A stretch of DNA of 64,000 bases from Porticoccaceae bacterium LTM1 (GCA_030252795.1 CP127080.1:2187501-2251500), one strand, 5' to 3'. Positions 39,319-47,755 are shown, numbered from the stretch's first letter. Numbers and translations are program-made. The notes: a model not told the origin generated them from the letters alone.

Positions 39319-39795
39319 TTAGAGAGCAGCCATTACCGTTTCAGCACTGCTGCCACCAAACTCTTTAGTATCGATATTCAGCAGCTCAACCACACCGTCA
39401 TTCACGATCATGGCAAAGCGCTTGCAGCGTGTACCCATACCAAAACCGGAGGCATCCAGCTCCAGCCCCATTGCCTTGGTCAGCTCGGCATTGCCATCGG
39501 CCAGCATCAGGATCTCTTCAGCATTCTGGGACTTGCCCCAGGCATTCATTACAAACACATCGTTTACTGACATACAGGCAATAGTGTCAACGCCCTTGGC
39601 CTTAATATCCGGCGCATTAACCACAAAGCCCGGCAGGTGAGCCACATCACAAGTTGGAGTAAAGGCACCGGGTACTGCAAACAGAACCACTTTTTTACCG
39701 GCAAAGATTTCGTCGGTGGTGATGTTAGCCGGACCTTCGGCTCCCATTGTTTTCAGGGTAGCGGAAGGAATTTTATCGCCTACTTGAATGCTCAT
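39319..39795 (-). CDS. Peroxiredoxin (Prx5/AhpC-TSA type)
   Basis: A thiol peroxidase that reduces hydrogen peroxide and organic peroxides with glutathione or thioredoxin/glutaredoxin. The 158-residue protein has the peroxidatic Cys49 in PGAFTPTCD and the Prx5 features ACMSVND and GFGMGTRCKRF. Length is normal for a single-domain Prx5. No glutaredoxin domain is fused. It has its own promoter region to the right and stands alone. Confidence 0.93.
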   Translation of the reverse strand: MSIQVGDKIPSATLKTMGAEGPANITTDEIFAGKKVVLFAVPGAFTPTCDVAHLPGFVVNAPDIKAKGVDTIACMSVNDVFVMNAWGKSQNAEEILMLADGNAELTKAMGLELDASGFGMGTRCKRFAMIVNDGVVELLNIDTKEFGGSSAETVMAAL

Positions 39796-39837
39796 ATTGA
39801 TCTCTCTTGGTTATAAAGGAATTAGTGTTAACAGGCC

Positions 39838-39985
39838 CTAGCAGGTTGTCGAAAAACGTTATCGAGGCAGCCAATGCAAGGCAAAAACAGGCGAAAGAGC
39901 GGAGTTTACATGTAGTAAATGAGCATCTTGAGCCTGTTTTTAACGCCGCAGTGGCAACGCAGGTAGTTTTTCAACAATCTGCTAG
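39838..39985. repeat. 148-bp palindromic intergenic element
   Basis: The ends CTAGCAGGTTGTCGAAAAAC and its near-complement (39966-39985) pair with two mismatches. Inside, CAAAAACAGGC pairs with GCCTGTTTTTA. I recall the same type of element in many gammaproteobacterial genomes. The right end contains the stop codon of the potassium channel gene (39982-39984). Confidence 0.75.
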
Positions 39986-40788
39986 AGTTTATTGCCACAG
40001 AATTTACAGTGTACTGCATCCCGGTCGTGACCGGATTTTTTACAGCCAGTGCAGCTTCGACCAATACGATCGCGCTGCATCTCGGTCGCCAGTTCGGCGG
40101 TCAGAATCCCCGTCGGAATGGCAATAATCGAGTAGCCGGTCAACATTGCTGCGGTTGAGATTACCTGTCCCAGCACAGTGTGAGGAGTAATATCCCCGTA
40201 GCCCACGGTCGTGATAGTCACAATGGTCCAATAGATACTTTTGGGGATACTGGTAAAACCGTTATTGGGCCCCTCTACCAGAAACATCAAAGTGCCAAAA
40301 ATCGTACTAAGTACCAAAACGCCAAAAAAGAAAATTAAAATCTTGCGACGTGATTGATACATGGATCGCAAGAGAATATTCCCTTCCGACATAAAGCGGA
40401 TCAGACGCAATACCCTGAATATTCGCAACACCCGTAACAGGCGAATCACCAGGAAGGAATTCGCACCTGGATGGACCAACTCAAGGTAGGTAGGCAATAT
40501 CGACACCAAATCCACAAAGCCGTAAAAACTGAAAATATATTTGAGTGGTCGTGGGGAGCAATAGATACGAGTGAGATATTCAATCGTGAACATCACCGTA
40601 AAGCCCCACTCCATGGCGTAGAAAAGGTCGCCATGCTGTTGATTGATTTCATCCACCGAATCCATCATCACCGCTACCACACTGATCAGGATGGCCCAGA
40701 TCAGAATCATGTCAAAACGCTGGCCAGCGGGAGTATCGGTACCGAAAATAACGGTATTTAGTCGTTGGCGAAGATTGGTGTCAGGCAT
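39982..40788 (-). CDS. Voltage-gated potassium channel family protein with C-terminal zinc ribbon
   Basis: A six-helix ion channel of 268 residues. Segments S1-S4 precede an S4 helix with regular arginines (RLLRVLRIFRVLRLIR), and the pore loop carries the potassium filter TTVGYGD. After S6 a short tail holds two Cys pairs (CTGC and CKFC) that look like a zinc ribbon. The stop codon lies inside the palindromic element at 39838-39985, so the extreme C-terminus (about the last residue) was shaped by that element. Gating and role are not known. Confidence 0.9.
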   Translation of the reverse strand: MPDTNLRQRLNTVIFGTDTPAGQRFDMILIWAILISVVAVMMDSVDEINQQHGDLFYAMEWGFTVMFTIEYLTRIYCSPRPLKYIFSFYGFVDLVSILPTYLELVHPGANSFLVIRLLRVLRIFRVLRLIRFMSEGNILLRSMYQSRRKILIFFFGVLVLSTIFGTLMFLVEGPNNGFTSIPKSIYWTIVTITTVGYGDITPHTVLGQVISTAAMLTGYSIIAIPTGILTAELATEMQRDRIGRSCTGCKKSGHDRDAVHCKFCGNKL

Positions 40789-40910
40789 ATCCTTTTCTAC
40801 TTGGTTATTTTTTATGAATTGTACACTACCACCGTTAAATAGCAGTTAGCAGCCTAAATTTGCCCCCCCCTCTTCGCTCGGTCAAGCGATGACAGAATTA
40901 CCCAAAGTAG

Positions 40911-40983
40911 CTCTTTCCGTAGCCTGACAGGTTGCGACGATTTGTGGGTATATGAGGAGCGGCCTGTCAGGATACGGAAAGAG
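40911..40983. repeat. Conserved-loop hairpin, family 1, copy B
   Basis: Arms of 21 bp (one mismatch) start CTCTTTCCGTAGCCTGACAG and enclose a 31-nt loop close to that of copy A (CGACGATTTGTGGG). It lies 37 bp from copy C. Confidence 0.88.
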
Positions 40984-41020
40984 CGGACTCCACTAATGGC
41001 AAGTCTGGCGTGTTGGCCCC

Positions 41021-41090
41021 GCTGACTTTGGGGACAAGAGCACTCCTCATAATACCCACAAATCGTCGCGCTCTTGTCCCCAAAGTCAGC
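41021..41090. repeat. Conserved-loop hairpin, family 1, copy C (unrelated arms)
   Basis: Perfect 20-bp arms GCTGACTTTGGGGACAAGAG and their complement enclose a 30-nt loop. Its minus strand reads CGACGATTTGTGGG followed by TATTATGAGGAGTG, the same core as copies A, B and D. The arms share no similarity with the other copies. Confidence 0.88.
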
Positions 41091-41199
41091 TCATTATGTG
41101 CCAGATAAAATGTATAGCTTGATTGAATTGTACCGCTCGCTACTGGACAATTAACCTCCTGGCCCTGTCGACACTAAATCACTTATCTAGATAATCGTT

Positions 41200-41523
41200 A
41201 TGAGCAAAAACTCCCGTCTGGTGTACTCCACCGATAAAGGCAGAATCCAAGAGGAAACCGCCTCCCAGCCACGCCCCAAAGGCGATGGCATTGTTCGCAT
41301 TCATCGTGAAACCAAAGGCCGAAAAGGCAAGGGCGTAATGTTAATCACCGGTCTTGACCTTACCGACGCCGAACTGAAAACCCTGGCCAAACGACTAAAA
41401 CAACTGTGCGGCACAGGCGGCTCCGTCAAAGATGGCGTAATCGAGATACAGGGTGATGCCCGAGACAAGATCAAGGCAGAGCTGGAAAAAATGGGTCACA
41501 CTGTCAAAATCGCTGGCGGCTGA
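41200..41523 (+). CDS. yciH: Translation initiation factor Sui1/YciH family protein
   Basis: A 107-residue protein of the eIF1/SUI1 fold that binds the ribosome and may check start-codon selection. The C-terminal two thirds carry the family core: VRIHRETKGRKGKGV, GLDLTDAELKTLAKRLK, CGTGGSVKDGVIEIQGD and KAELEKMGHTVKIAGG. The N-terminus is basic and disordered. It is followed 33 bp later by the S9 peptidase and then greB in the same direction. Confidence 0.93.
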   Translation: MSKNSRLVYSTDKGRIQEETASQPRPKGDGIVRIHRETKGRKGKGVMLITGLDLTDAELKTLAKRLKQLCGTGGSVKDGVIEIQGDARDKIKAELEKMGHTVKIAGG

Positions 41524-41556
41524 TAACTGACATAGATAAACAGGCACGATATAACC

Positions 41557-43491
41557 ATGAAACAGATCGCTCCCTACGGCTCCTGGAAGTCCCCCATTAC
41601 CCCTGAGTTAATTACCCAGGCGGCACCCAGTCTGGATGCTCCACAAACAGATGGCGACTACCTCTACTGGCAGGAGTCCCGCCCCTGGGAGTCTGGCCGA
41701 AGCGTGGTTATGCGACGCAATAGCGATGGCATCATTGAGGACGTATTAGCTGCACCACTAAGCGCCCACAGCAAAGTGCACGAATATGGTGGCGGGGCCT
41801 GGTTGGTGGCAGAGGGTGTGCTCTACTTCTGTCACGCCGAAGACCAAAGGGTTTATCGGCTGGATTTAAATAGCGACAAATCGGCACCAGCGCCAATGAC
41901 TCCGGCCAACAGCGCGCAACGGTTCGCCGATTTATGCCTCGATACCACTGGTAATAGCCTGATAGCCGTTTGCGAAGACCACAGCAAAAACGACCATGAG
42001 CCCACCAACTCTCTGGTCGCAATTCCGCTGGATGGCTCCCAGCAGATACAAACCCTGGTTTCAGGAGCCGACTTCTACTCCAATCCACGCATCAGCCCGG
42101 ACGGTAAAAAGCTGAGCTGGCTCTGTTGGTACCACCCACAAATGCCCTGGGATGGCACCGAACTCTGGTTAGCCGACCTGAACAACTCCCTCAGTGAAGC
42201 TCGCTGTGTTGCCGGTGGTAAAAAAGAATCTATTTTCGAACCTCAGTGGTCCCCCAACGGCCAACTCTACTTTGTCTCCGATCGCAGCAACTGGTGGAAT
42301 ATCTACAGACTCGAAGCCAATGGAGAAACGACAGCGATCTGCCCCATGGATGCCGAATTCGCCACTCCCCAATGGGTATTTGGCATGTCCACTTACGGCT
42401 TTATGGACAGTGAAACTATCGCCTGCTGCTACACCCAGAATGGCCTCTGGCAACTTGCCACCATTGACCTTAACAGCGGGTCCCTGACTGATATACACAG
42501 CCCTTACAGCGATATATCCGCCATGCACTGTGCAAAAGGTGAAGCCTATTTTATTGGCGGCTCCTCTAAAACCGCACCCGCCGTCGCTCGCTTAACTAAT
42601 GGCACCGTAGACGTATGTTATGGCTCAAAAGAGCTTCCATTCGCCAGTGAATACCTCACTACTCCAGAACCCATAAGCTTCCCGAGCGGTAATAACAGCA
42701 CCGCCCACGCTGTGCTTTATCGCCCCGCCAATTCAGGTTACCAGGCGCCCGAAGGCGAATTGCCCCCCCTGATGGTAATGTGTCATGGCGGCCCAACTGC
42801 TGCCACCAGCACTGCACTCAACTTTAAAGCGCAATTCTGGGCCAGCCGCGGGTTTGCAGTGCTGGACGTGAACTACCGCGGCAGTACCGGCTATGGTCGC
42901 GAATATCGCGAGGCCCTGAATGGCAACTGGGGAATTGCAGATGTTGAAGATGTCGTAAACGGTGCACAGTTTTTAGCGGATCAGGGCATTGTCGACCGGG
43001 AACGCATGGCTATTCGCGGCGGCAGCGCTGGCGGATTTACCGTGCTGGCGGCACTCACCTTTCACGACACCTTTAAAGCCGGTGCCAGCCTGTACGGTAT
43101 CGGCGATCTGGAACTGCTGGCAGAAGAGACCCACAAATTTGAGTCGCGCTACATTGACTCCATGGTTGGCCCCTACCCGGAAACCAAAGCCACCTACATT
43201 GAGCGCTCCCCGATAAACCATATTGACCAACTGGCCAGCCCGGTGATTTTCCTTCAGGGTCTGGACGACAAAGTAGTTCCGCCCTCACAGGCAGAGACCA
43301 TGATCTCCGCGCTAAACGAAAAACAGATACCGGTGGCCTATGTACCGCTGACTGGAGAAGGCCACGGTTTCCGCAAGGCGGAAAACATTATTCGCGCTTA
43401 CGATTCCGAGCTTTATTTTTACAGTCGCATTTTTGGGTTTGAACTGGCCGAGCCGGTTGAGCCCATCCACATTGAGAATTTTGCGGAGTAG
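41557..43491 (+). CDS. Cytoplasmic S9 family peptidase (acylaminoacyl/oligopeptidase type)
   Basis: A 644-residue serine peptidase without a signal peptide. The N-terminal about 380 residues form a beta-propeller (WSPNGQLYFVSDRSNWWNIY is one blade region), and the C-terminal hydrolase has NYRGSTGYGREYR, the nucleophile RGGSAGGFT, GLDDKVVPP for the Asp and GEGHGF for the His. It resembles the S9C branch. It likely trims peptides in the cytoplasm. It lies in a run sui1-S9-greB, with greB 3 bp after its stop. Confidence 0.92.
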   Translation: MKQIAPYGSWKSPITPELITQAAPSLDAPQTDGDYLYWQESRPWESGRSVVMRRNSDGIIEDVLAAPLSAHSKVHEYGGGAWLVAEGVLYFCHAEDQRVYRLDLNSDKSAPAPMTPANSAQRFADLCLDTTGNSLIAVCEDHSKNDHEPTNSLVAIPLDGSQQIQTLVSGADFYSNPRISPDGKKLSWLCWYHPQMPWDGTELWLADLNNSLSEARCVAGGKKESIFEPQWSPNGQLYFVSDRSNWWNIYRLEANGETTAICPMDAEFATPQWVFGMSTYGFMDSETIACCYTQNGLWQLATIDLNSGSLTDIHSPYSDISAMHCAKGEAYFIGGSSKTAPAVARLTNGTVDVCYGSKELPFASEYLTTPEPISFPSGNNSTAHAVLYRPANSGYQAPEGELPPLMVMCHGGPTAATSTALNFKAQFWASRGFAVLDVNYRGSTGYGREYREALNGNWGIADVEDVVNGAQFLADQGIVDRERMAIRGGSAGGFTVLAALTFHDTFKAGASLYGIGDLELLAEETHKFESRYIDSMVGPYPETKATYIERSPINHIDQLASPVIFLQGLDDKVVPPSQAETMISALNEKQIPVAYVPLTGEGHGFRKAENIIRAYDSELYFYSRIFGFELAEPVEPIHIENFAE

Positions 43492-43494
43492 ATA

Positions 43495-43992
43495 ATGGGC
43501 CGCTATCGTCCCCCACAACCCAGAAGCGCCCCGTACATCACTGCCGAAGGCGCTGCCCGACTGGAGGCTGAGTTAAAGCAGCTCTGGAAAGTCGAGCGCC
43601 CGGAAGTGACTGCCACCGTTCAGGAAGCGGCAAAAAATGGCGATCGCTCGGAGAACGGCGATTACATCTACGGCAAAAAACGCCTGCGTGAAATTGACCG
43701 CCGAGTGCGTTATCTGAGCAAGCGTCTTGAACAAGTCACCGTTGTTGATCGTATTCCGGAAAATCAGGACAAGGTATTTTTTGGTGCCTGGGTAACGATC
43801 GAGGACGAAGGCGGTATTGAGAAGACCTACCGTATCGTCGGCGCTGATGAACTGGACCCCAAACAAAATTACATCAGTGTAGATTCACCGATGGCAAAGG
43901 CACTATTGGGGAAAAATCTGGATGATGAGGTTATCGTACATACTCCCACGGGAGAACAGGAATTGATTATTACTGAAATTCGCTATCAGTAG
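43495..43992 (+). CDS. greB: Transcription elongation factor GreB
   Basis: GreB enters the RNA polymerase secondary channel and stimulates cleavage of backtracked RNA. The 165-residue protein has an N-terminal coiled-coil with the acidic tip GDRSENGDY and the GreB-type YGKKRLREIDRRVRYLSKRLE, then a C-terminal FKBP-like domain. The basic N-terminal RYRPPQPRSAPYIT is typical of GreB rather than GreA. The ATG follows the peptidase stop by three bases and uses a GGAG site inside that gene's end. Confidence 0.95.
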   Translation: MGRYRPPQPRSAPYITAEGAARLEAELKQLWKVERPEVTATVQEAAKNGDRSENGDYIYGKKRLREIDRRVRYLSKRLEQVTVVDRIPENQDKVFFGAWVTIEDEGGIEKTYRIVGADELDPKQNYISVDSPMAKALLGKNLDDEVIVHTPTGEQELIITEIRYQ

Positions 43993-44017
43993 GCCCACTA
44001 AATTTTTACCGACCACT

Positions 44018-44045
44018 GTCATCCTGAGCGCAGCGAAGGATGACA
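44018..44045 (+). repeat. Short dispersed repeat (GTCATCCTGAGC type)
   Basis: A single unit of the intergenic repeat family found also at 36628, 50540 and 61277, here between convergent greB and the glycosylase gene. Confidence 0.6.
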
Positions 44046-44053
44046 AATACCCA

Positions 44054-44662
44054 TTATTTAACAGTATTAAAATCCAGCACCCTTTTAATATTGTGCTGCA
44101 ACTCCGGCACCAGCTCCTCTAAAAACCAGGGATTGCGCTTGAGCCAAAGGCGATTTCGCGGAGAAGGATGCACCAGGGGAAGGAAACCTGACGTCAGATA
44201 TTCCTGCCAGTGACTCACTCTATCCGTAAGGGTCTGGTGGCCATCTTCAGGCAGGTAATAGCGTTGCGCGTACTGCCCCACAAGAAGAGTCAGCTCTATA
44301 TTTGGCAGTTGATCTCGCAAGCGTTGATGCCAATGTGGCGCGCACTCCGGGCGCGGTGGTAAATCACCGGAACGCCCTTTACCAGGGTAGCAAAAACCCA
44401 TTGGCATGATTGCCACCTGTTGTTCATCGTAGAACTGCTCACGAGTAATCCCCATCCATTCACGCAAGTTATCACCGCTGGGATCATTCCAGGGGATACC
44501 CGTGTTATGCACCTTGGTTCCCGGAGCTTGCCCGACTATAAGCAGTTTGGCAGAGGAGGAAAGCTGAACCACCGGATTTGGCCCCAGTGGCAAATCAGCG
44601 CAATGCTGGCAGGCTCGCACCTCGTCGAGCAGTTGTCGCAGGGGAATGTTTGAACTGGTCAC
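44054..44662 (-). CDS. Uracil-DNA glycosylase family protein
   Basis: A 202-residue protein of the UDG superfamily, which removes uracil or related bases from DNA. Motif 1 is GQAPGTKVHNTGIPWNDPSG (glycosylase-type GQ-P-G loop); the late motif is LVHPSPRN with the catalytic-type His. The Cys pair ACQHCADLP resembles the iron-sulfur UDGs, but a full 4Cys set is not clear. I chose GTG 44662 because GGAGG stands five bases ahead; the longer GTG start at 44722 would place the FNR box inside the gene. Family sure, substrate not. Confidence 0.88.
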   Translation of the reverse strand: MTSSNIPLRQLLDEVRACQHCADLPLGPNPVVQLSSSAKLLIVGQAPGTKVHNTGIPWNDPSGDNLREWMGITREQFYDEQQVAIMPMGFCYPGKGRSGDLPPRPECAPHWHQRLRDQLPNIELTLLVGQYAQRYYLPEDGHQTLTDRVSHWQEYLTSGFLPLVHPSPRNRLWLKRNPWFLEELVPELQHNIKRVLDFNTVK

Positions 44663-44704
44663 GATTACCTCCAACTCCACAACAGCGCTGCCAATACTAC
44701 CTGA

Positions 44705-44718
44705 TTGATCCAGATCAA
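44705..44718. promoter_or_regulatory. FNR/Anr binding site
   Basis: TTGAT-CCAG-ATCAA is a perfect match to the FNR/Anr consensus TTGAT-N4-ATCAA. It lies 66 bp before the nrdG start, where anaerobic activation makes sense. Confidence 0.8.
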
Positions 44719-44731
44719 TCACTCACCCAGA

Positions 44732-44778
44732 AAAGCATATATTGTGTTAAAACAAAAATAAAACACAACATATAGTGT
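44732..44778 (+). promoter_or_regulatory. Pair of NrdR boxes before nrdG
   Basis: Box 1 (44732-44747, AAAGCATATATTGTGT) and box 2 (44763-44778, ACACAACATATAGTGT) resemble the NrdR consensus ACACTATATATAGTGT-like palindrome. Their centres are 31 bp apart, three helix turns, as is typical of NrdR pairs. Confidence 0.75.
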
Positions 44779-44783
44779 TTGTT

Positions 44784-45257
44784 ATGAATTTCAATTACGC
44801 TCGATCAGACATCGTGTTCCAGGAAGTGCCAGACCATATCAGCCTGGCTTTCACCATCACCGGCTGCCAGCTTCGCTGCAAGGGCTGTCACAGTGCCGAG
44901 ACATGGAATGCGAACATTGGCAGGCCACTGACACGAGACAGACTGCTCGAATACCTGAACCGTTATCAGGGGTTCATCAGCTGTGTGCTCTTCTTTGGCG
45001 GCGAATGGCAGCCGCAAATACTGAAAGAACACCTGCAACTTATCCGTGAACGCGGTCTGAAAACCTGCCTGTATACCGGCCAACCTAAGGTTGCTGAAGA
45101 CCTCATTGAACACCTCGATTTTGTCAAAACCGGATCCTGGGACGCCCGTCTGGGAGGGCTTTCGTCGCCTACTACCAACCAGCTTTTTATCGATGTGAAA
45201 TCTGGACAATCGCTCAACCATAAATTTCAGGAGAGAAATCATGTTAGCGCTCAGTAA
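44784..45257 (+). CDS. nrdG: Anaerobic ribonucleotide reductase activase
   Basis: NrdG is a radical-SAM enzyme that creates the glycyl radical on NrdD. The 157-residue product (from ATG 44784; a GTG at 44775 is in frame but lies in NrdR box 2) has the 4Fe-4S motif CQLRCKGC (Cys 28, 32, 35), a GGE motif and a short TIM-barrel fold. It overlaps nrdD by 17 bp. No ribosome site is obvious. It precedes nrdD, the reverse of the order in enterics. Regulation by FNR and NrdR sites ahead of it is likely. Confidence 0.93.
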   Translation: MNFNYARSDIVFQEVPDHISLAFTITGCQLRCKGCHSAETWNANIGRPLTRDRLLEYLNRYQGFISCVLFFGGEWQPQILKEHLQLIRERGLKTCLYTGQPKVAEDLIEHLDFVKTGSWDARLGGLSSPTTNQLFIDVKSGQSLNHKFQERNHVSAQ

Positions 45258-47049
45258 ACAACACATTCAGGAAAAACTCGACTTCATAACAAGCTATTTC
45301 AGTGCCGCCAACGCCGCCGATGGTGCAAAGATGGACGCCAATGCCAATGTGACCCAAAAAAACATTGCCACGCTGGAATCCGAGTTGATGAAGGACTATT
45401 TCATCCAGGTAAACCGGGCTTTGATCGCCAATAAAATTTCTTCGCTGTTTGGCGATGATCTGGCCAAAGAATATATCCGCCAGATTGAGGACCATGAAAT
45501 CTACGTCCATGACGAAACCAGCCTGAAGCCCTACTGCGCCTCAATTACCATGTATCCATTTCTGTTGGATGGCCTCACCAAACTCGGTGGAGAATCCCAG
45601 GCACCACAACACCTGGAATCGTTTTGTGGCAGCTTTGTCAATCTGGTATTTGCCATCAGCTCACAGTTTGCCGGGGCGGTCGCAACCGTGGAATTCCTGA
45701 CCTATTTCGATTATTTCGCGCGGAAAGACTATGGCGAGGAGTACCTTCTTACACACACCAAAGTTATCGAAAATCATCTCCAGCATGTGGTCTACGCTCT
45801 TAACCAGCCTGCGGCAGCGAGAGGCTATCAGAGTGTATTCTGGAATATCTCGCTGTACGATAAATATTACTTCGATGCCATGTTCGGTGAATTTGTTTTC
45901 CCCGATATGTCGAAGCCAAACTGGCAGACAATCAGTGCCCTGCAAAGTCACTTCCTCAACTGGTTTAATAAAGAGCGCAGTAAAGCTGTACTGACCTTTC
46001 CTGTAGTCACTGCAGCAATGCTGACAGAAGACGGAAAAGTAAAAGATCAAGAGTTCGCCACTGTTTGCGCCAAGTCCTTCAGCGAAGGAAGTTCATTTTT
46101 TGTCTACCAGTCGGACAAAGCCGATTCGCTGGCCTCCTGCTGTCGCCTGCGCAATGAAATCAGTGACAACACGTTCTCCTACACGCTGGGAGCTGGCGGT
46201 GTATCTACCGGTTCAGTCAATGTGATGACGATCAATATGAACCGGCTGATTCAGGATGGCCGAGATGTTTACAGTGAAGTGTGTAAGGTCAACAAATATC
46301 AGGTGGCCTACCGCAAGCTGATGGAAGAGTACCAGGCTTACAATGCTCTGACGGTGTACGACGCAGGGTTTATTAGCCTGGACAAGCAGTTTTTGACTGT
46401 CGGTGTGAATGGCCTGCCGGAGGCTGCAGAATCCCAGGGGATTACTGTTGGTAACAACACCCAATATAAAGACTTTGTTCAAAACAATCTTCACGAAATC
46501 TACAAGGCCAATCGGGATGCTGCTACTGAATTCGGTTACATGTTTAATACCGAATTTGTACCGGCTGAGAATCTGGGTGTCAAAAATGCCAAGTGGGATA
46601 AAAAAGACGGCTATAAAGTCAATCGGGACTGTTACAACTCCTACTTCTATCTGGTAGAAGATGACAATATCAACCACCTGGATAAATTTATCCTGCATGG
46701 CAAGGAGTTTACCGAGTACCTGGATGGTGGCTCTGCATTGCACTTGAATCTGGAGGAGTCACTGACGCAACAAAATGCACTCAATCTACTCAATGTAGCA
46801 GCCCGTGCCGGATGCAACTATTTCTGTATTAACGTCAAAATTACTATCTGTAATGATTGCGAGCATATCGACAAGAGGACATTGCCAGCTTGCTCCCACT
46901 GTGGATCTGACGATATAGATTACGGAACCCGGGTTATCGGCTATCTCAAACGTGTCTCAGCTTTCAGTGAAGGTCGCAGAAAAGAACACGCCTTACGCCA
47001 TTATCACCGCCAGAGCTCAAGTGCTGAAACACCACGAGAAGTGGCCTGA
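45241..47049 (+). CDS. nrdD: Anaerobic ribonucleoside-triphosphate reductase (class III), short form
   Basis: NrdD reduces ribonucleoside triphosphates to deoxy forms without oxygen. The 602-residue protein has the conserved PYC motif (KPYCASITMYP), the active-site finger loop ASCCRLRNEI, zinc site CNDC-CSHC, and the glycyl-radical loop RVIGYL (Gly about 567). It lacks the N-terminal ATP-cone (no VIKRDG-type motif) found in the E. coli enzyme (712 residues), so overall-activity control by ATP/dATP is probably absent. It is translated from within the nrdG end and followed by a strong terminator. Confidence 0.95.
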   Translation: MLALSKQHIQEKLDFITSYFSAANAADGAKMDANANVTQKNIATLESELMKDYFIQVNRALIANKISSLFGDDLAKEYIRQIEDHEIYVHDETSLKPYCASITMYPFLLDGLTKLGGESQAPQHLESFCGSFVNLVFAISSQFAGAVATVEFLTYFDYFARKDYGEEYLLTHTKVIENHLQHVVYALNQPAAARGYQSVFWNISLYDKYYFDAMFGEFVFPDMSKPNWQTISALQSHFLNWFNKERSKAVLTFPVVTAAMLTEDGKVKDQEFATVCAKSFSEGSSFFVYQSDKADSLASCCRLRNEISDNTFSYTLGAGGVSTGSVNVMTINMNRLIQDGRDVYSEVCKVNKYQVAYRKLMEEYQAYNALTVYDAGFISLDKQFLTVGVNGLPEAAESQGITVGNNTQYKDFVQNNLHEIYKANRDAATEFGYMFNTEFVPAENLGVKNAKWDKKDGYKVNRDCYNSYFYLVEDDNINHLDKFILHGKEFTEYLDGGSALHLNLEESLTQQNALNLLNVAARAGCNYFCINVKITICNDCEHIDKRTLPACSHCGSDDIDYGTRVIGYLKRVSAFSEGRRKEHALRHYHRQSSSAETPREVA

Positions 47050-47059
47050 TTAAAAAGTC

Positions 47060-47100
47060 AGGCTGTCTCCAGAAGCCGGTTTCTGGAGACAGCCTCTCTG
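47060..47100 (+). terminator. nrdGD terminator
   Basis: A perfect 15-bp stem (AGGCTGTCTCCAGAA and its complement, 47060-47095) encloses a short loop and is followed by CTCTCTGTTTT. Confidence 0.75.
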
Positions 47101-47119
47101 TTTTACTCAGATAGACCTG

Positions 47120-47265
47120 TTAATTAGTGTCTGTCCGGAAACATTGCTAAAAGTACAAAGCGTCATTCCCGCGAAAGCGGGAATCCAGGTTTTTCGAAGG
47201 AAATAGCTTAATGGATTCCCGCCTTCGCGGGAATGGCGTCAGTTTCCGAATGTGCACTAATTAGG
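47120..47265. repeat. Palindromic intergenic element
   Basis: Ends TTAATTAGTG and CACTAATTA, then GGAAAC/GTTTCC, then CATTCCCGCGAAAGCGGGAA and TTCCCGCCTTCGCGGGAATG, form a nested palindrome of about 145 bp. The right end covers the ubiT stop codon. It shares the CCCGC core with the element at 39112-39295. Confidence 0.7.
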
Positions 47266-47755
47266 GCCTGCCTGCCGAAAAATCACGGGAATTATTCCGT
47301 TCACAATATCGGGAGAACTGCGTCAATGGCCATTCGGCCCATACCGGCAAGCTGGTCAACTCAATGTCGTCAATCAGGTTTTTGATGGCAAGCCCCAGCT
47401 CGGTATCACCTCGTATTACCAGCCTTCTCCTGAAAAACAAGGTGTCCGGATCTATCAGCTTGCAGGCTAGTTGCGCTAAATCTGAAGATTCAGCAGAAAA
47501 TTGAACATCGTAGTTTTTTTGGTTGCTGCACCGTATCTGGCTGTTATCTACAGTAAAAGCCACCTCTAATTCAGCATCCGTTACCTGCAGGGAAAACCAT
47601 TTCCCTTCCAGAAAAGCCATCTCTCCACGATTAAGCGGCTGCTTCAAAACGTGATTTATTAACTCTTCGATACATTTTATCCGCACAGTGGTTGGCACTC
47701 TTGCAACAACTTTTGCAGTAAAACCCGGCAGATTTCGCAACGGTAGCTCCCACAT
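47261..47755 (-). CDS. ubiT: Ubiquinone anaerobic biosynthesis accessory factor UbiT (SCP2 domain)
   Basis: UbiT is a small lipid-binding SCP2-type protein needed with UbiU and UbiV to make ubiquinone without oxygen. The 164-residue protein shows the SCP2-like core with SLQVTDAELEVAF, the DPDTLFFRRRLVIRGDTELG signature and IKNLIDDIELTSLP. It is divergent from ubiUV, as in E. coli yhbT/yhbUV. The stop codon lies inside a palindromic element, so the last residues may be a recent change. Confidence 0.88.
   Translation of the reverse strand: MWELPLRNLPGFTAKVVARVPTTVRIKCIEELINHVLKQPLNRGEMAFLEGKWFSLQVTDAELEVAFTVDNSQIRCSNQKNYDVQFSAESSDLAQLACKLIDPDTLFFRRRLVIRGDTELGLAIKNLIDDIELTSLPVWAEWPLTQFSRYCERNNSRDFSAGRP

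Noticed and set aside
40911-41090. Closely spaced repeats suggesting a CRISPR array
   Set aside because: Only two units, in opposite orientation with palindromic arms, no regular spacers and no cas genes.
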